A DNA stretch of 64,000 nt from Deinococcus sedimenti (GTDB taxonomy: Bacteria; Deinococcota; Deinococci; Deinococcales; Deinococcaceae), in contig NZ_BMQN01000002.1 of NCBI RefSeq assembly GCF_014648135.1, positions 372,001 through 436,000 of the forward strand. The letters run 5' to 3'. The notes beneath the pieces were generated by a model. The model saw only the letters and a list, made by a program, of their open reading frames with translations, made no database searches and was not told where the DNA came from. The translations under genes and the position numbers were made by a program. Position 1 is the stretch's first letter; every line of letters starts with the position of its first letter. This document shows positions 7,719 to 18,216 of this stretch, in pieces.

Positions 7719-10700
7719 ATGACCGTGACGCAGGCGGTGGACCTTCCGGCCCTCTGGGCACAGGTGCAGGCGGGCGCGGGCCCGAGAGTGGCGTACCTGC
7801 ACGGCGCGAGCGGCAGCGGCAAGAGCCACCTCCTGCGGCAGGTGGGGGACGGAGATCACCGCCGCGTCCACCTGAACGCCCCGGACCTGACCGGCACGCT
7901 GATCGGGGCACTCCAGGCCCGCCTGACCGGCCGCGACCCGGACGTCCTCGCGTTCCTGCGCGCGGCCCGCCCGGACCTGCCCTGGCCCATGACGGCGCAG
8001 CCCCCCACGGGCGACGCGGCGGCCGGACCGCGCGCCCTGGCGGACACCCTGAGCCTGCTGGCGCAGGAGCAGGGCGGCGCGCTGCTGACCGTCGATCACC
8101 TGGACCGCGCCGCGCCCGAGGACTTGGACCTGCTGCGGGCCTGCTGGCGCGCGGCGGCGCAGGGCCGCGCCCCCCTGCTGCTGCTGATCGCCGGGCAGAC
8201 CGAGGTTCCGGAGTTCCTGCAGGACGCCCGCCGGATCGCGGTGCTGAACCCCGGATCGGACGTGCAGGCGCACCCCATGCCGCCACTGGACGACGCTGCC
8301 CTGCGGCACCTGCTGCGCGGAACGCTGGGCGCGGTCGACGCGAACCTCGCCCCGTGGCTGCTGGCCCGCGCCGACGGCCTGCCGCTGCACGCGGCCGCGC
8401 TGATCGGCCACCTGCGCGCCGGAGGGTTCCTGCGCCCCGTGGGCGGCGCGTGGACCTTCACGCCCCCACCCCGCGCGGACCTGCCCGGCACGCTGGACGC
8501 CCTGCTGCGCGCCCGCTGGCACGCCGCGCAGACCGAGGAAGCTATGTGCGACGTGCTGAACCTGCTGGCCCTGAGCGCTGCGCCCCTGACCCTGGGCGAC
8601 CTGGGCGTCCTGACCGGCCTGGACCGCGCCGCGCTGGACCGCACGCTGGACACCCTGCACGGCGCGGCCCTGATCCACACCGAGGCGCGCGAGGGTGACC
8701 TGCACGCCGCCCTGACCCACCCCGGGTTCGCCGCCGTGGGACGGCAGACCCTGACCCCGGCCGAGGACCGCGACCTGCGCGCCCGGCTGGCCCGGCACCA
8801 CCGCGACCCGCACGAACGCGCCCGGCACGCCCGGCTGGCCGACCTGCCCGGCGCGGACGACCTGACCGAGCAGGCCATGGCAGTGGCCCGCGCGACCGGC
8901 GCGCACAGCCTCCTGGCCGAGCACGCGGCCGCCGCGCTGACCCGCACGGACGACCCCGGGAGGCGCGCCCGGCTGCAGGTGGAGCTGGGCCGGGCGCAGC
9001 TCGCGCAGGGCCTGAACCGACAGGCCGCCCGGACCCTCGCGGACCTGCCCGACCCGGACGACGCGGCGCGCGAGGCGCACCTGGAAGCCCTGCTGCGCCT
9101 CGGCGAGTACCGCGCGGGCCTCGACCTGCTGGCCGCGATGCCCACCCCGCTGAGCGCCCCGCTGGCCGTCCTGCACGCCAGATTCATGTCGGACGCCGGG
9201 GACCTGGACGCTGCTGCGCCCCTCCTGGACGCGCTGCTGACCCTGCCCGGCGCCGACCCCGTGCAGGTGCGCTTCGCCCGCGCGCACCACGCCCTGCTGC
9301 GCCGCGACCCGCACGCCCTGCACGCCGAGGCCCAGGCGGCCCTGCCCCTGGTGACGACCGACGCGCAGCGCGCCGACCTGCTGAACTACCTCGCGCTGGC
9401 CCACACGTGGTTCACGCAGTACGACGACGCCGACCGCACCTACCGCGAGTGCCTGGACGTGCAGCGCCGCAGCGGCCAGGAAGCCCGCATGCAGACCGTG
9501 TACGCGAACCTCGGGAACCTGCACCTCGCCCACGCCCGACTGCGCGACGCTCAGGACGCCTACGCCACCGCCCTGAGTCTCGCCCGGACCGGCAGCACCA
9601 CCCTCATCGAGATGAACGCCCGCGGCATGCTCGGCGTGTCCATGGTCATGGCCGGACAGGAAGCCGGACTGGACCACATGCTCGCCTGGCAGGCCTACTA
9701 CCGCGAGCACCTGCCCGCCACCGCCCCATTCCTGACGGCGCACACGGCCGCCGCCCTGACCCTGTTCGGCCGGGACGACGAGGCCCGCACCCTGATCGAC
9801 CTGTACCCACCGGACACCTACCGACCCTTCGGACTGGCGCACCTGATTCTCGCGCAGCTGCACCTCACCTGGGGCGACCTGGACCGCGCCCGCACGGTGC
9901 TCGACGACGCGCCCGACTACGCGGGTGACCCCCTGGGCGAGATCGAACGCCTCTCGTACCGCGCGTTGCTCCTGGCCCTGGAAGGCGACCTGAACGGCGC
10001 GGAAACGCTGCTGCGCGAGGCACTCGCCCACCCCGGCGCGCCCAGCTACCCCGCCACGCTCGCCATGCTCCACTGGGCCCTCCTGGGCGTCCGGCACCGC
10101 CAGCACGCCCCCCAGGACGAACTCCGCGCCCTTGGCGCACAGGTCCACGCGTTCCTGACCACCTCCGGCGGCCTCGGGCACCTGCGCCTCCTCGACCGCC
10201 TGTTCCCCGAGGACCGCGCCCAGCGCCACGAGTACCTGGAACCCGCCGCCCCCCACACCCGCCCCGCGTTCCTGCGCACCCTGGGCCACTTCGACCTGGA
10301 AGAACACGGCGAGGTCCGCCCCTGGAAGGCCCGTAAGGTCCGCGAACTCCTCGCGCTGCTGCTGTGCGCCCACGTCAGCGACCGCGGCCCCACCGTGCCC
10401 CGCGAGACCCTCCAGGACGCCCTGTGGCCCGACCTGCCCGCCCCGCAGGCGGAAGGGAACTTCCGCAAGACCCTCGCCCGCCTGCGTGACGCCCTCGGCA
10501 CCGCCGCGCACATCGACCGCGCCGGAACCGGCTACGCCCTGAGCGGCCTGCGGTCCGACCTCACCCTGTACCTCAAGGCCCTGCACGACCACGACCTCAG
10601 CGCCGCCTGCGCCTGGTACGAGGGGCCCTTCCTGCCCGGCGTGGACCTCCCCGACGTGGACGACCTGCGCGCCGCCCTGCACGCCCGCTGGCGCGCCGCC

Positions 10701-10928
10701 GCCCTGCAACTCGTGCAGGAAGAGCCCACCCCGCAGGCCACCCGCCTCCTGACGCAACTGCTGCGCGACGATCCCTTCGACCCGGACGCCCTGAGCCTCC
10801 TGCCCACGTACCCCGCCGACCCCGACGGCAGCCTGCGCCGCCTGTGCGAGACGCTGCGCGCCCAGCACCTGCGAGAACTCGGCGAGGTCCCCCCCGAAAT
10901 CGAACGTGCCCTGCACCTGCACGCCTGA
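7719..10928 (+). CDS. Large ATPase/TPR regulator with C-terminal BTAD-like DNA-binding region
   Basis: 1069 residues. An N-terminal STAND/AAA-like ATPase has Walker A GASGSGKS (29-36) and a Walker B-like LLTVDHLDR near 125-133. A long alpha-helical middle region follows, with TPR-like repeats (for example NYLALAHTWFTQYDDADRTY). The last 200 residues resemble the winged helix plus bacterial transcriptional activation domain of SARP/BTAD regulators (RKVRELLALL, ETLQDALWPDLP, NFRKTLARLRDALG, GYALSG). Such proteins sense a signal through the ATPase/TPR part and activate transcription. In SARPs the DNA-binding part is usually N-terminal; here it is C-terminal. Ligand and targets are unknown. The start is set by TATACT 7 bases upstream. 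Confidence 0.8.
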   Translation: MTVTQAVDLPALWAQVQAGAGPRVAYLHGASGSGKSHLLRQVGDGDHRRVHLNAPDLTGTLIGALQARLTGRDPDVLAFLRAARPDLPWPMTAQPPTGDAAAGPRALADTLSLLAQEQGGALLTVDHLDRAAPEDLDLLRACWRAAAQGRAPLLLLIAGQTEVPEFLQDARRIAVLNPGSDVQAHPMPPLDDAALRHLLRGTLGAVDANLAPWLLARADGLPLHAAALIGHLRAGGFLRPVGGAWTFTPPPRADLPGTLDALLRARWHAAQTEEAMCDVLNLLALSAAPLTLGDLGVLTGLDRAALDRTLDTLHGAALIHTEAREGDLHAALTHPGFAAVGRQTLTPAEDRDLRARLARHHRDPHERARHARLADLPGADDLTEQAMAVARATGAHSLLAEHAAAALTRTDDPGRRARLQVELGRAQLAQGLNRQAARTLADLPDPDDAAREAHLEALLRLGEYRAGLDLLAAMPTPLSAPLAVLHARFMSDAGDLDAAAPLLDALLTLPGADPVQVRFARAHHALLRRDPHALHAEAQAALPLVTTDAQRADLLNYLALAHTWFTQYDDADRTYRECLDVQRRSGQEARMQTVYANLGNLHLAHARLRDAQDAYATALSLARTGSTTLIEMNARGMLGVSMVMAGQEAGLDHMLAWQAYYREHLPATAPFLTAHTAAALTLFGRDDEARTLIDLYPPDTYRPFGLAHLILAQLHLTWGDLDRARTVLDDAPDYAGDPLGEIERLSYRALLLALEGDLNGAETLLREALAHPGAPSYPATLAMLHWALLGVRHRQHAPQDELRALGAQVHAFLTTSGGLGHLRLLDRLFPEDRAQRHEYLEPAAPHTRPAFLRTLGHFDLEEHGEVRPWKARKVRELLALLLCAHVSDRGPTVPRETLQDALWPDLPAPQAEGNFRKTLARLRDALGTAAHIDRAGTGYALSGLRSDLTLYLKALHDHDLSAACAWYEGPFLPGVDLPDVDDLRAALHARWRAAALQLVQEEPTPQATRLLTQLLRDDPFDPDALSLLPTYPADPDGSLRRLCETLRAQHLRELGEVPPEIERALHLHA

Positions 10929-10956
10929 CCCAGCCCCGCCCCGCGTACCCTGGGGC

Positions 10957-11313
10957 ATGGCGCACCCGTACCACCACGCGATCAGCTCCAGCCGACAGTT
11001 CGGCGGGACGCCCGACGAGTACCTGCCCATCCACAACTGGTTCGACCAGACCAAGGCGCACCTGCCGGACGTCCGCCACCGCGCCGTCCTGCACTCCAGC
11101 CTGGGCATCTTCCTGTGCGAACAGGTCTTCGGGACGACCCTGACCCTCAGCACCGGCAAGAAGGTCCCCGTGCGATTGATCGGCGAGCAGCACGTCCGCG
11201 AGGACATGGGCGGCGAGATTCCCACCGTGCAGGACTGGCTGGGCGACCTGCCCCTGCGCCCCTGGATGGCCCGCGGCGCCGCCCGCCTGAGCGAACAGGA
11301 GGACGGACCGTGA
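10957..11313 (+). CDS. DUF6915-like protein
   Basis: 118 residues starting MAHPYHHAISSSRQFGG. The family-like features are DEYLPIHNWFDQTKAH, a His-rich HRAVLHSSLGIFLCEQ segment and PVRLIGEQHVREDMGG. The regular His, Asp and Glu residues could bind a metal, but no function is established and I recognise it only as a conserved domain of unknown function. TACCCT (10946-10951) lies 5 bases before the ATG. Its TGA overlaps the GTG of the following repeat protein (GTGA), so the two are probably made together. The gap after the BTAD-type regulator is only 28 bases. Confidence 0.7.
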   Translation: MAHPYHHAISSSRQFGGTPDEYLPIHNWFDQTKAHLPDVRHRAVLHSSLGIFLCEQVFGTTLTLSTGKKVPVRLIGEQHVREDMGGEIPTVQDWLGDLPLRPWMARGAARLSEQEDGP

Positions 11314-13367
11314 GTGTCTTCCCGCAGGGGTTCACCCGCCGCCTGCAGCGCGCCGGGGTGACCCGCGTGCAGTTCGCATACCACTGGCACAGCGACGAAA
11401 TGCAGCTGGAACTGGAGGTGCTCGGCGAAGACGGGCAGGCGCTGACCCTGCCGCCGGAACTGCAAGGGGAGATCCGGGAGGGGATTTACAGGGCAGATCT
11501 CGGTGGGTATCGCACGTACCTGTGGGACCTCGCCAGCGGTGAGGTGGTCCCGTTCGGGCAGCTGACGTACCTGACGGGCGACAGTCAGGACGGCACCTAT
11601 CAGGTGACCTTCACTGGCGACCCGCAGGAGACACTAGCGGCCCACAGCACCCCCGGCCCGACGCGGGAACAGGTGGACGCCTGGGTGACCTCGCCCGACC
11701 CGCAGGTCCGCGCGGCGGTTGCCGGGAACCGGTCCGTGCCGGACGACTGGGTCACGCCGCTGCACGGGGAACTGGACCCGTCCGTCGCCTGGGCCATGCG
11801 TGACCGACCACGGCGCACCCTGTCACTGTCGAAACAGCAGACGGAGGCTGGGAACCCCGCCACCCTGCCCCGCACGCTGGACACCCTGGCCCGCAGTCAG
11901 TGGGCGCAGGTGCGCCGCGCGGTCGCCGCGAACCCCAGCACACCGGGCCGCACCCTGACCGACCTAGCGGGGGACCCCGAATGGCGCGTCCGGATTGCGG
12001 TCCTCAACAACCCGTCGGTGGGCGAGGACGTGCGCTCGGCGCTGCTGACGTTCTTCAGGGGAGCAGGCGTGAACCTGCGCCGCACTGCAGCCCGGGACGA
12101 ACCTGTCCCACCGGACCTGCTGAACACGTACGCCGCCGACCCGGACCCGACCGTCCGCGCCGCCGTCATGGACCGCGCCGACCTGCCTGCCGCCCTGCTG
12201 GACCACCTGAAGGCCGACCCGCATCCGCTGGTGCAGGAAGCCCGCGGGTATCGCAGGGACAAGACTGGCGAGGCTCCCTTCGATTCGTCCTGGCCGCCCG
12301 AGGAGCAGTGGCGGGTGATCCAGACTGCTGAGGAGGACCGCTGGGGGCGCAATGCCATCTGGTCGCTGGCACAGGCACCCAACCTGCTACCAGAGGTGCG
12401 CGACGTGCTGCGGACGCAGCCGGGTGCGTTCGCGGCCCTGCTGAAACGCGACGACCTGACCGATGCGGAGCTGATGAACATGCTCGGGTATGGCTCCCTG
12501 CCGGTCTGGGCGCTGCCCATCCGGCCACTCGCGGCAGAGTTCTTCCAGAAGCTACTGCCCAAACTGGGTGAGTACGAACAGGGCGAACTCGCCGAACGTC
12601 CGGACCTGCCGCCCGACGTACGGGACACGCTCCTGAATTCAAACAACGTGGAAGTCCAGCTAAACATGGCCCAGAAAGCGCCGCTGGACGAGCCTCTGGC
12701 CCACCGCCTCGCCAGTGACCCAGAAGCCTGGGTTGCTAGGGCATTACTGGAAAACCCGACGTTGCCGCCTGCCGTAGCACGCGAGGTGTTGGCCCGCCTG
12801 GGACCGGACACACTCAACCCGTACATTCACACGAAGGAACCACTGCCGCCCGACCTGCTGGGCGTGTACGCCGAGGTCGCCACCGGGGACGTGCTGCTGA
12901 ACCTCGCCGCCAATCCGGTCACGCCACCCCTGCCGATCATCGAGCAGTTGCGGGCGTTGGGGCCGGACGCGCTCCCGACCCTGCTGACCGACCCGACCAC
13001 CCCACCTGGGATGCTGGCGCGGTTGGTGGGCACCGCGCACGACCTCCTGCTCGTGCATCACCCGAACTTCAACGCCGACCACCTGCGTGCCCTGATCACG
13101 CAGAGCATCCGCTCACCCCGCTTCTGGAACGCTTTCGGAGAGGAGGAGCGGCGCAACAGCGTACTGATTCACGCCATGCTCTCCTCACCGTTCATGACCC
13201 CCGACCTGTGGGACACGCTGGTATCGGTGCCGCACTTGGACTGGCAGCAGCGGGCCATGGTCGCTGCCCGCCCGGACCTGCCCGAGTTCATCGCGCGCCG
13301 ACTCAAGGACGACCCCGTGCAGACCGTCGCGCGGGCGGTGCGGCGGGACCTCTGGCCGGACCCGTAG
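11310..13367 (+). CDS. Leucine-rich-repeat-variant / HEAT-like helical repeat protein
   Basis: 685 residues starting at a GTG that overlaps the stop of the DUF6915-like gene. After a distinct N-terminal domain (about 1-95, FPQGFTRRLQRAGVTRVQF onward) the rest is built of short helical repeats of about 20-25 residues with the pattern AVAxNxSxPxxxLxxLAxDPxxxVRxAV. Examples are AVAANPSTPGRTLTDLAGDP and AVLNNPSVGEDVRSALL. This is the variant leucine-rich-repeat style and would form a curved solenoid for protein binding. No signal peptide or membrane helix is seen, so it is probably cytosolic. GC3 is slightly lower in its middle part than in neighbours. No partner is known apart from the coupled DUF6915-like protein. 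Confidence 0.7.
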   Translation: MSVFPQGFTRRLQRAGVTRVQFAYHWHSDEMQLELEVLGEDGQALTLPPELQGEIREGIYRADLGGYRTYLWDLASGEVVPFGQLTYLTGDSQDGTYQVTFTGDPQETLAAHSTPGPTREQVDAWVTSPDPQVRAAVAGNRSVPDDWVTPLHGELDPSVAWAMRDRPRRTLSLSKQQTEAGNPATLPRTLDTLARSQWAQVRRAVAANPSTPGRTLTDLAGDPEWRVRIAVLNNPSVGEDVRSALLTFFRGAGVNLRRTAARDEPVPPDLLNTYAADPDPTVRAAVMDRADLPAALLDHLKADPHPLVQEARGYRRDKTGEAPFDSSWPPEEQWRVIQTAEEDRWGRNAIWSLAQAPNLLPEVRDVLRTQPGAFAALLKRDDLTDAELMNMLGYGSLPVWALPIRPLAAEFFQKLLPKLGEYEQGELAERPDLPPDVRDTLLNSNNVEVQLNMAQKAPLDEPLAHRLASDPEAWVARALLENPTLPPAVAREVLARLGPDTLNPYIHTKEPLPPDLLGVYAEVATGDVLLNLAANPVTPPLPIIEQLRALGPDALPTLLTDPTTPPGMLARLVGTAHDLLLVHHPNFNADHLRALITQSIRSPRFWNAFGEEERRNSVLIHAMLSSPFMTPDLWDTLVSVPHLDWQQRAMVAARPDLPEFIARRLKDDPVQTVARAVRRDLWPDP

Positions 13368-13371
13368 CCGT

Positions 13372-14037
13372 TCAGGGTCCCATGCCCGGGAAGGTCTCCC
13401 GGATGACCCGGCCGTTGTGGAAGGTGGTGACCTGATCGCCCCGGCCCGGCGCGCCGATGACCGTCCAGGTGGGGGCGCGCCGCAGGGTGTCCACGTCGGT
13501 CAGGGGTTCGTCGGGCGGGCCGCGCAGCCACAGGAGTTGCGTGGCGCTCAGGCCGACGCTGGAGGCGCGGGGCTGGCTGCTGAGGCGCTGCACGTCACGG
13601 GGTGGGGGCGTGAAGCTCAGCGTGCGGTTCAAGCGAGCCTCGTCCACGAAGGCGAAACGGAAGGTCGCGCAGGAATTTACCTCCAGTCCCTGCCACCAGC
13701 GGGGGAGAGGCCCGTTCCCGCTGCTGCCTGAGACGGGTTCCACCGGTCCCCGTGGTTCGAGCGTGAGGATGATGGCCTGCGGCGTTCTCTGCTCGCGGAC
13801 GTGTCCTTTCACGCCGATTTCAACCTCGCGCGGGCCGGTCTGTTCGACCTGCGTGACCCGGACCGGGGTGCTCAGCGGCACGGCGTACTCGATGGTGCCG
13901 TTGCCCCGGACGCAGCGCAGCGGGCCGCCACCGTACACCCAGGCGTCCCGTCCGGCCATTCGCGCCAGTTCCGGCGGGAGCGTCGGGGGCGGAGCGTGGC
14001 AGGCGACCAGTAGGAGCAGGGCAGGCCAGGGGCGCAT
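13372..14037 (-). CDS. Hypothetical lipoprotein
   Basis: 221 residues with a short lipoprotein signal, [13 protein letters not shown], the lipobox LVAC placing the lipidated Cys at 13. The mature part is beta-rich. Its C-terminal pattern ([11 protein letters not shown], then TWTVIGA, then [14 protein letters not shown]) recalls SmpA/BamE-like modules, in which a G-x-P-D turn is followed by a strand and a V-x-F-x-x-G-x-V strand. That resemblance is by eye only. It is convergent with the repeat protein (4 bases between stops) and divergent from the threonine aldolase. Likely periplasm- or outer-envelope-facing. Confidence 0.6.
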   Translation of the reverse strand: MRPWPALLLLVACHAPPPTLPPELARMAGRDAWVYGGGPLRCVRGNGTIEYAVPLSTPVRVTQVEQTGPREVEIGVKGHVREQRTPQAIILTLEPRGPVEPVSGSSGNGPLPRWWQGLEVNSCATFRFAFVDEARLNRTLSFTPPPRDVQRLSSQPRASSVGLSATQLLWLRGPPDEPLTDVDTLRRAPTWTVIGAPGRGDQVTTFHNGRVIRETFPGMGP

Positions 14038-14108
14038 CGTCCAGGCATACCACCTCGTGTCCCGGGGCGCGTCCCACTTTGGGTGCGGCGCGGCGTAGCA
14101 TCCGGGGC

Positions 14109-15128
<1,020 letters not shown>

Positions 15129-15199
15129 CGCGTGGCGTGGGGCGCGCCTCAACTTTCCGTTGACGCGCCTGTCGGCCCGTGCGCGGTAGGCTCGGGGGC

Positions 15200-16162
15200 A
15201 TGACCGTTCCAGAGCCTGTCGCGCCCAGTGTGCCGCCCGTTCCGCCTGCCGATCCTGCCGGGGTGCGGGCGGTCAGTGGGAACCGCGCGGCGCTGACGCT
15301 GCTGGTCGTGCAGAACGTGGTGTCGGCGGTGCTAATGGGTGTGGGGGCGCCGCTGGGGCTGGCGCTGCTGGGGGCGTTCGCGGTGGTGGTGCTCGTGGCG
15401 TTCACGGCGTTCCGGAACACGATGAATGCGCTGCTGCGGGATTCGCGCTGGCGGACGCCGCCCGCATGGGGCGTGGCGCTGGCGGCGTTCGCGCTGGCGT
15501 TCCTGGCGTCGCGGGCGTTCGTGCTGGCGTTCGTGACGCTGGTGCCGTCGTCCGCGAACGCGGTGCCGCAGTTCCTCAGTCAGGGGGCGGACGTGTGGGT
15601 GCTACTCCTCGCGGCGGGCCTCCTGATCCCCTTCGCGGAGGAGGTCGCCTTCCGGGGTCTGCTGATGCGCGGGCACGAGCGGGCGGCGGGGTTCACGGTC
15701 GCGGCGGTCACGAGCACGCTGGTGTTCTCGCTGGCGCACGGCGTACCGGCCAGCGTGGTGGGGATCATCCCGCTGGCGTACGTGTTGGCGCGCGTCGTGC
15801 AGCACACGGGCAGCCTGTGGAACGGCGTGATCGTGCACGCGCTGAACAACACCATCGCGGTGGGGCTGGGCACCCTGCTGGCGGGTCGCCTCCCGTCCGA
15901 CCCGGAGCGGGCGACCGAACTGCTGAAGAACGAGGCGCTGCGCCTGCCGATCGCCGGGGGTGCGGCGCTGTTCGGGACGGTGGTGCTCGTCGTGCTGCAC
16001 CTGTGGCTGACCCCGAAGGCGGACCCGCAGGAGCGCAGCGCGCCCGGCCCGTGGCTGAGCGGCGCGTTCGTGATCATGCTGCTGTTCGGCCTGAGTGCGG
16101 GGGCGCTGACCCTGCCGGGCGTGGCGCAGTGGGTCACGGACCTGCGCGGCGCGCTGCGATGA
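15200..16162 (+). CDS. CPBP-family intramembrane metalloprotease
   Basis: 320 residues with about eight hydrophobic segments after a Pro-rich N-terminus. The CPBP (Abi/Rce1-like) motifs are intact: EEVAFRG near 149-155 (EExxxR), FSLAHG about 30 residues later (FxxxH) and HALNNTIAV (HxxxN), which together form the predicted metal-dependent active site in the membrane. Members process prenylated or other membrane substrates, or act in bacteriocin immunity; the substrate here is unknown. TAGGCT (15187-15192) lies 7 bases before the ATG. The stop overlaps the next start (ATGA), coupling it to a DUF1232 protein. Confidence 0.85.
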   Translation: MTVPEPVAPSVPPVPPADPAGVRAVSGNRAALTLLVVQNVVSAVLMGVGAPLGLALLGAFAVVVLVAFTAFRNTMNALLRDSRWRTPPAWGVALAAFALAFLASRAFVLAFVTLVPSSANAVPQFLSQGADVWVLLLAAGLLIPFAEEVAFRGLLMRGHERAAGFTVAAVTSTLVFSLAHGVPASVVGIIPLAYVLARVVQHTGSLWNGVIVHALNNTIAVGLGTLLAGRLPSDPERATELLKNEALRLPIAGGAALFGTVVLVVLHLWLTPKADPQERSAPGPWLSGAFVIMLLFGLSAGALTLPGVAQWVTDLRGALR

Positions 16163-16563
16163 CCGACCCGGCCCGGCAGGGCCTGTGGGCGCGCGTGCGG
16201 GCGTTCGCGCGGCACCTGAAGGCGGAACTGCTCGCCCTGAGCCTCGCGGCCCGCGACCCGCGCAGCCCCTGGTACGCGCGGGCGTGGGCGCTGCTGGTCC
16301 TCGCGTACGCGCTGAGCCCCATCGACCTGATCCCGGACTTCATCCCGGTGCTGGGGCAGCTGGACGACCTGCTGCTCGTCCCGGCGGGGCTGTGGGTGGC
16401 GCTGCGCCTGATCCCGCCAGAGGTGCTCGTGGACGCCCGGCGCGAGGCGGCGACCCACCCACAGAAACTGGCCCGCAGCGCGCTGGGCGCGGCGCTGATC
16501 GTGCTGGTGTACGTGGCCCTGGTCGTGCTGGCGTGGGCGTGGTGGCGCGCCCGCAGCGGCTGA
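16159..16563 (+). CDS. YkvA/DUF1232-family membrane protein
   Basis: 134 residues. The DUF1232 core [20 protein letters not shown] continues into [15 protein letters not shown], with the signature SPIDLIPD, and a second hydrophobic segment lies at the C-terminus ([18 protein letters not shown]). Function of the family is not settled. The ATG overlaps the stop of the CPBP protease in ATGA, so both are probably inserted in the membrane from one transcript. A dispersed repeat begins directly at its stop codon (16563). Confidence 0.82.
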   Translation: MTDPARQGLWARVRAFARHLKAELLALSLAARDPRSPWYARAWALLVLAYALSPIDLIPDFIPVLGQLDDLLLVPAGLWVALRLIPPEVLVDARREAATHPQKLARSALGAALIVLVYVALVVLAWAWWRARSG

Positions 16564-16707
16564 TAAGGGCTCCGGTTGAAAGGTTTGCAAAAACTTTCAA
16601 CCCGAGCGGATGCGACTCGCAGAGCTGCGCAGCAAAGCGGGTTCCGGGCGTGGAGTTGGCAACCCGGTGTGGTTCCGGGTGGTTAACGAAACAGACGGAA
16701 TCCGTAT
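16563..16707 (+). repeat. Dispersed repeat, family 1, copy 1
   Basis: About 145 bases closely similar to 43901-44057 in the same orientation. Shared blocks include CTCCGGTTGAAAGGT, TTCAACCCGAGC, GACTCGCAGAGCTGCGCAGC, CCGGGCGTGGAGTTGGCAA and CGAAACAGACGGAATCCGTA. In copy 2 the ends form an imperfect inverted repeat of ATACGGANTCCG. No ORF of interest lies inside. Probably a small non-coding interspersed repeat or a degenerate miniature element. Here it fills the gap between the DUF1232 gene and the promoter of the next membrane protein. Confidence 0.75.
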
Positions 16708-16786
16708 GACAGGCGGAGGTTGACGGGCGGACCGGCAGGGCATCCGACTCCGGCACACGGCCGGGGGAGCGGGTAGCATGCTCCGG

Positions 16787-17488
16787 ATGGCCCGTTCCCG
16801 CCCGACTGCCCCTCCCGCCCCTGTTCCCGAGGCGCCGCTGCCCGCCTCGATCCTGGCCGGGCCGCGCCTGTTCGCCCGCGCGCTGGCCCCCACCGAGCCG
16901 CTCGCGTGGCGGTACCTGGGTGTGGTGGCGGTCGCGGCGGTGCTGTCCGGAGGGGCATACGCGGCGCTGGTCCGCCCGGCGGTGAACCTCGCGGCCGAGG
17001 TGGCGGGCGGCGCGTCCCCGCTCGCATCACACGCGCTGAACGTGATCGGCGGGGCGTTCCTGTCCATGTTCACATTCGGGCTGATGTGGGGCCTGGGTCT
17101 GCTCGGTGCGGGCCGCGCGGGGCGCCCGGCGGAGGTGTTCGGCGCGACCTTCGCGCTGCTGCCGCCCCTGTACGTGCTCGTGATCGTCCTGAGCTTCCTG
17201 ATTCCGGACGGCGCGTGGCGCCCGGCGGCGGACGCGCTGGCGGCGGTGGGCAAGGACCCGAACGCGGCGCAGCGGCTGGGGCTGGCGGGTCTGAAGACCA
17301 CCTCGGCGGCGTTCCTGCTGCTCGTGGTTACGCTGGTGGCGCCGCTGGTGCAGTCCGGGCTGGCGTTCGTGGCGTTCCGCGAACTGACGGGCCGGGCGGG
17401 CCGCGCGGCGCTGGGCGCGCTGCTGCCACTGCTGCCCGCGCTGACGGTGGGGTTCATCGCGCTGGCGCCCGTGCTCCTGGCCCGCTGA
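16787..17488 (+). CDS. Membrane protein, possibly Yip1-like
   Basis: 233 residues with a Pro-rich N-terminus (RPTAPPAPVPEAPLP), then LAPTEPLAWRYLGVVAVAAVL and about five membrane segments in total. The overall pattern resembles Yip1-domain proteins, but no decisive motif is visible. The ATG at 16778 overlaps the -10 box TAGCAT (16774-16779), so the ATG at 16787, 7 bases after that box, is the likely leaderless start. It follows a dispersed repeat and is convergent with the DUF456 gene across a GC-rich hairpin. Confidence 0.65.
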   Translation: MARSRPTAPPAPVPEAPLPASILAGPRLFARALAPTEPLAWRYLGVVAVAAVLSGGAYAALVRPAVNLAAEVAGGASPLASHALNVIGGAFLSMFTFGLMWGLGLLGAGRAGRPAEVFGATFALLPPLYVLVIVLSFLIPDGAWRPAADALAAVGKDPNAAQRLGLAGLKTTSAAFLLLVVTLVAPLVQSGLAFVAFRELTGRAGRAALGALLPLLPALTVGFIALAPVLLAR

Positions 17489-17495
17489 ACGGGAA

Positions 17496-17519
17496 CCGCC
17501 CCGCGGGTGGGCGGGGCGG
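17496..17519. terminator. Hairpin between convergent membrane genes
   Basis: 9-bp stem, CCGCCCCGC (17496-17504) paired with GCGGGGCGG (17511-17519), with a 6-base loop. It lies 8 bases after the stop of the upstream + gene and about 20 bases from the stop of the convergent DUF456 gene, so it may serve both. Confidence 0.5.
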
Positions 17520-17537
17520 GGAAGAGGTGGGATCAGG

Positions 17538-18041
17538 TCAGAACACGCTCTTGGCTGGGTCCCACAGGCGCCACAGTTCGTACAGGCCGATCAGGAGGTG
17601 CAGGACAACTTTCGCGGCGATCCCGGCCAGCAGGCCGATCAGGGTGCCCCAGGCGCTGCGCAGCGCGTCCATGGGCGCCTTGCGCACGATCAGCAACTCG
17701 GCGGTCAGGGCGCCCAGCAGCGGCCCGACGATCAGGCCGAACGGGATGATCGGCAGGATGCCCACGATTCCGCCGATGATGGCGCCCCACACGGCCTGTT
17801 TGCTGCCGCCGTACTTGCGGGCGCCCCAGGCGGAGGCGACGTTGTCGATCATGCCGATCAGGACCGTGATGACCCCGAAGGTCATCAGGAACGGCAGGTC
17901 CGGCCAGGGCTGGAAGCCGTCGACCAGGGTGGCGGCGACGCTGCCGATGAAGATGATGGCGGTGGCGGGCAGGGCGGGCACGAAGGTGCCGATCATGCCG
18001 ATTACCCACGCGACGAGGAAGATCAGGAACGCGAGACTCAC
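17538..18041 (-). CDS. DUF456-family membrane protein
   Basis: 167 residues, mostly hydrophobic. The repeated glycine-rich membrane segments ([41 protein letters not shown]) are typical of DUF456, a small family of unknown role with a short duplicated glycine-zipper-like motif. The GTG at 18041 is chosen because the protein then starts directly with the first hydrophobic segment ([12 protein letters not shown]); the longer frame to 18122 adds a polar extension running into the tRNA terminator. Convergent with the gene at 16787-17488. Confidence 0.75.
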   Translation of the reverse strand: MSLAFLIFLVAWVIGMIGTFVPALPATAIIFIGSVAATLVDGFQPWPDLPFLMTFGVITVLIGMIDNVASAWGARKYGGSKQAVWGAIIGGIVGILPIIPFGLIVGPLLGALTAELLIVRKAPMDALRSAWGTLIGLLAGIAAKVVLHLLIGLYELWRLWDPAKSVF

Positions 18042-18114
18042 GCGCCTCAGTACGCCACACGCGGCGCGTTCGTTCCCAGGGCGGCCGTCCCGCGTGGTGG
18101 GCACAACAGAAGAA

Positions 18115-18134
18115 ACCCCCACCGAAGTGGGGGT
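18115..18134 (-). terminator. Rho-independent terminator of the initiator tRNA gene
   Basis: On the minus strand an 8-bp stem (18127-18134 with 18115-18122) closed by a UUCG tetraloop is followed by TTTCTTCTGTTG. It starts 4 bases after the tRNA 3-prime CCA end, a strong intrinsic terminator. Confidence 0.85.
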
Positions 18135-18137
18135 GTT

Positions 18138-18216
<79 letters not shown>

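Noticed and set aside
5208..11465. Minus-strand open frame of more than 2000 codons
   Set aside because: It runs opposite the EF-G-like and BTAD-type genes, is dominated by Gly/Gln/Val/Arg, and has no domain. It results from GC-rich codon bias on the real strand.
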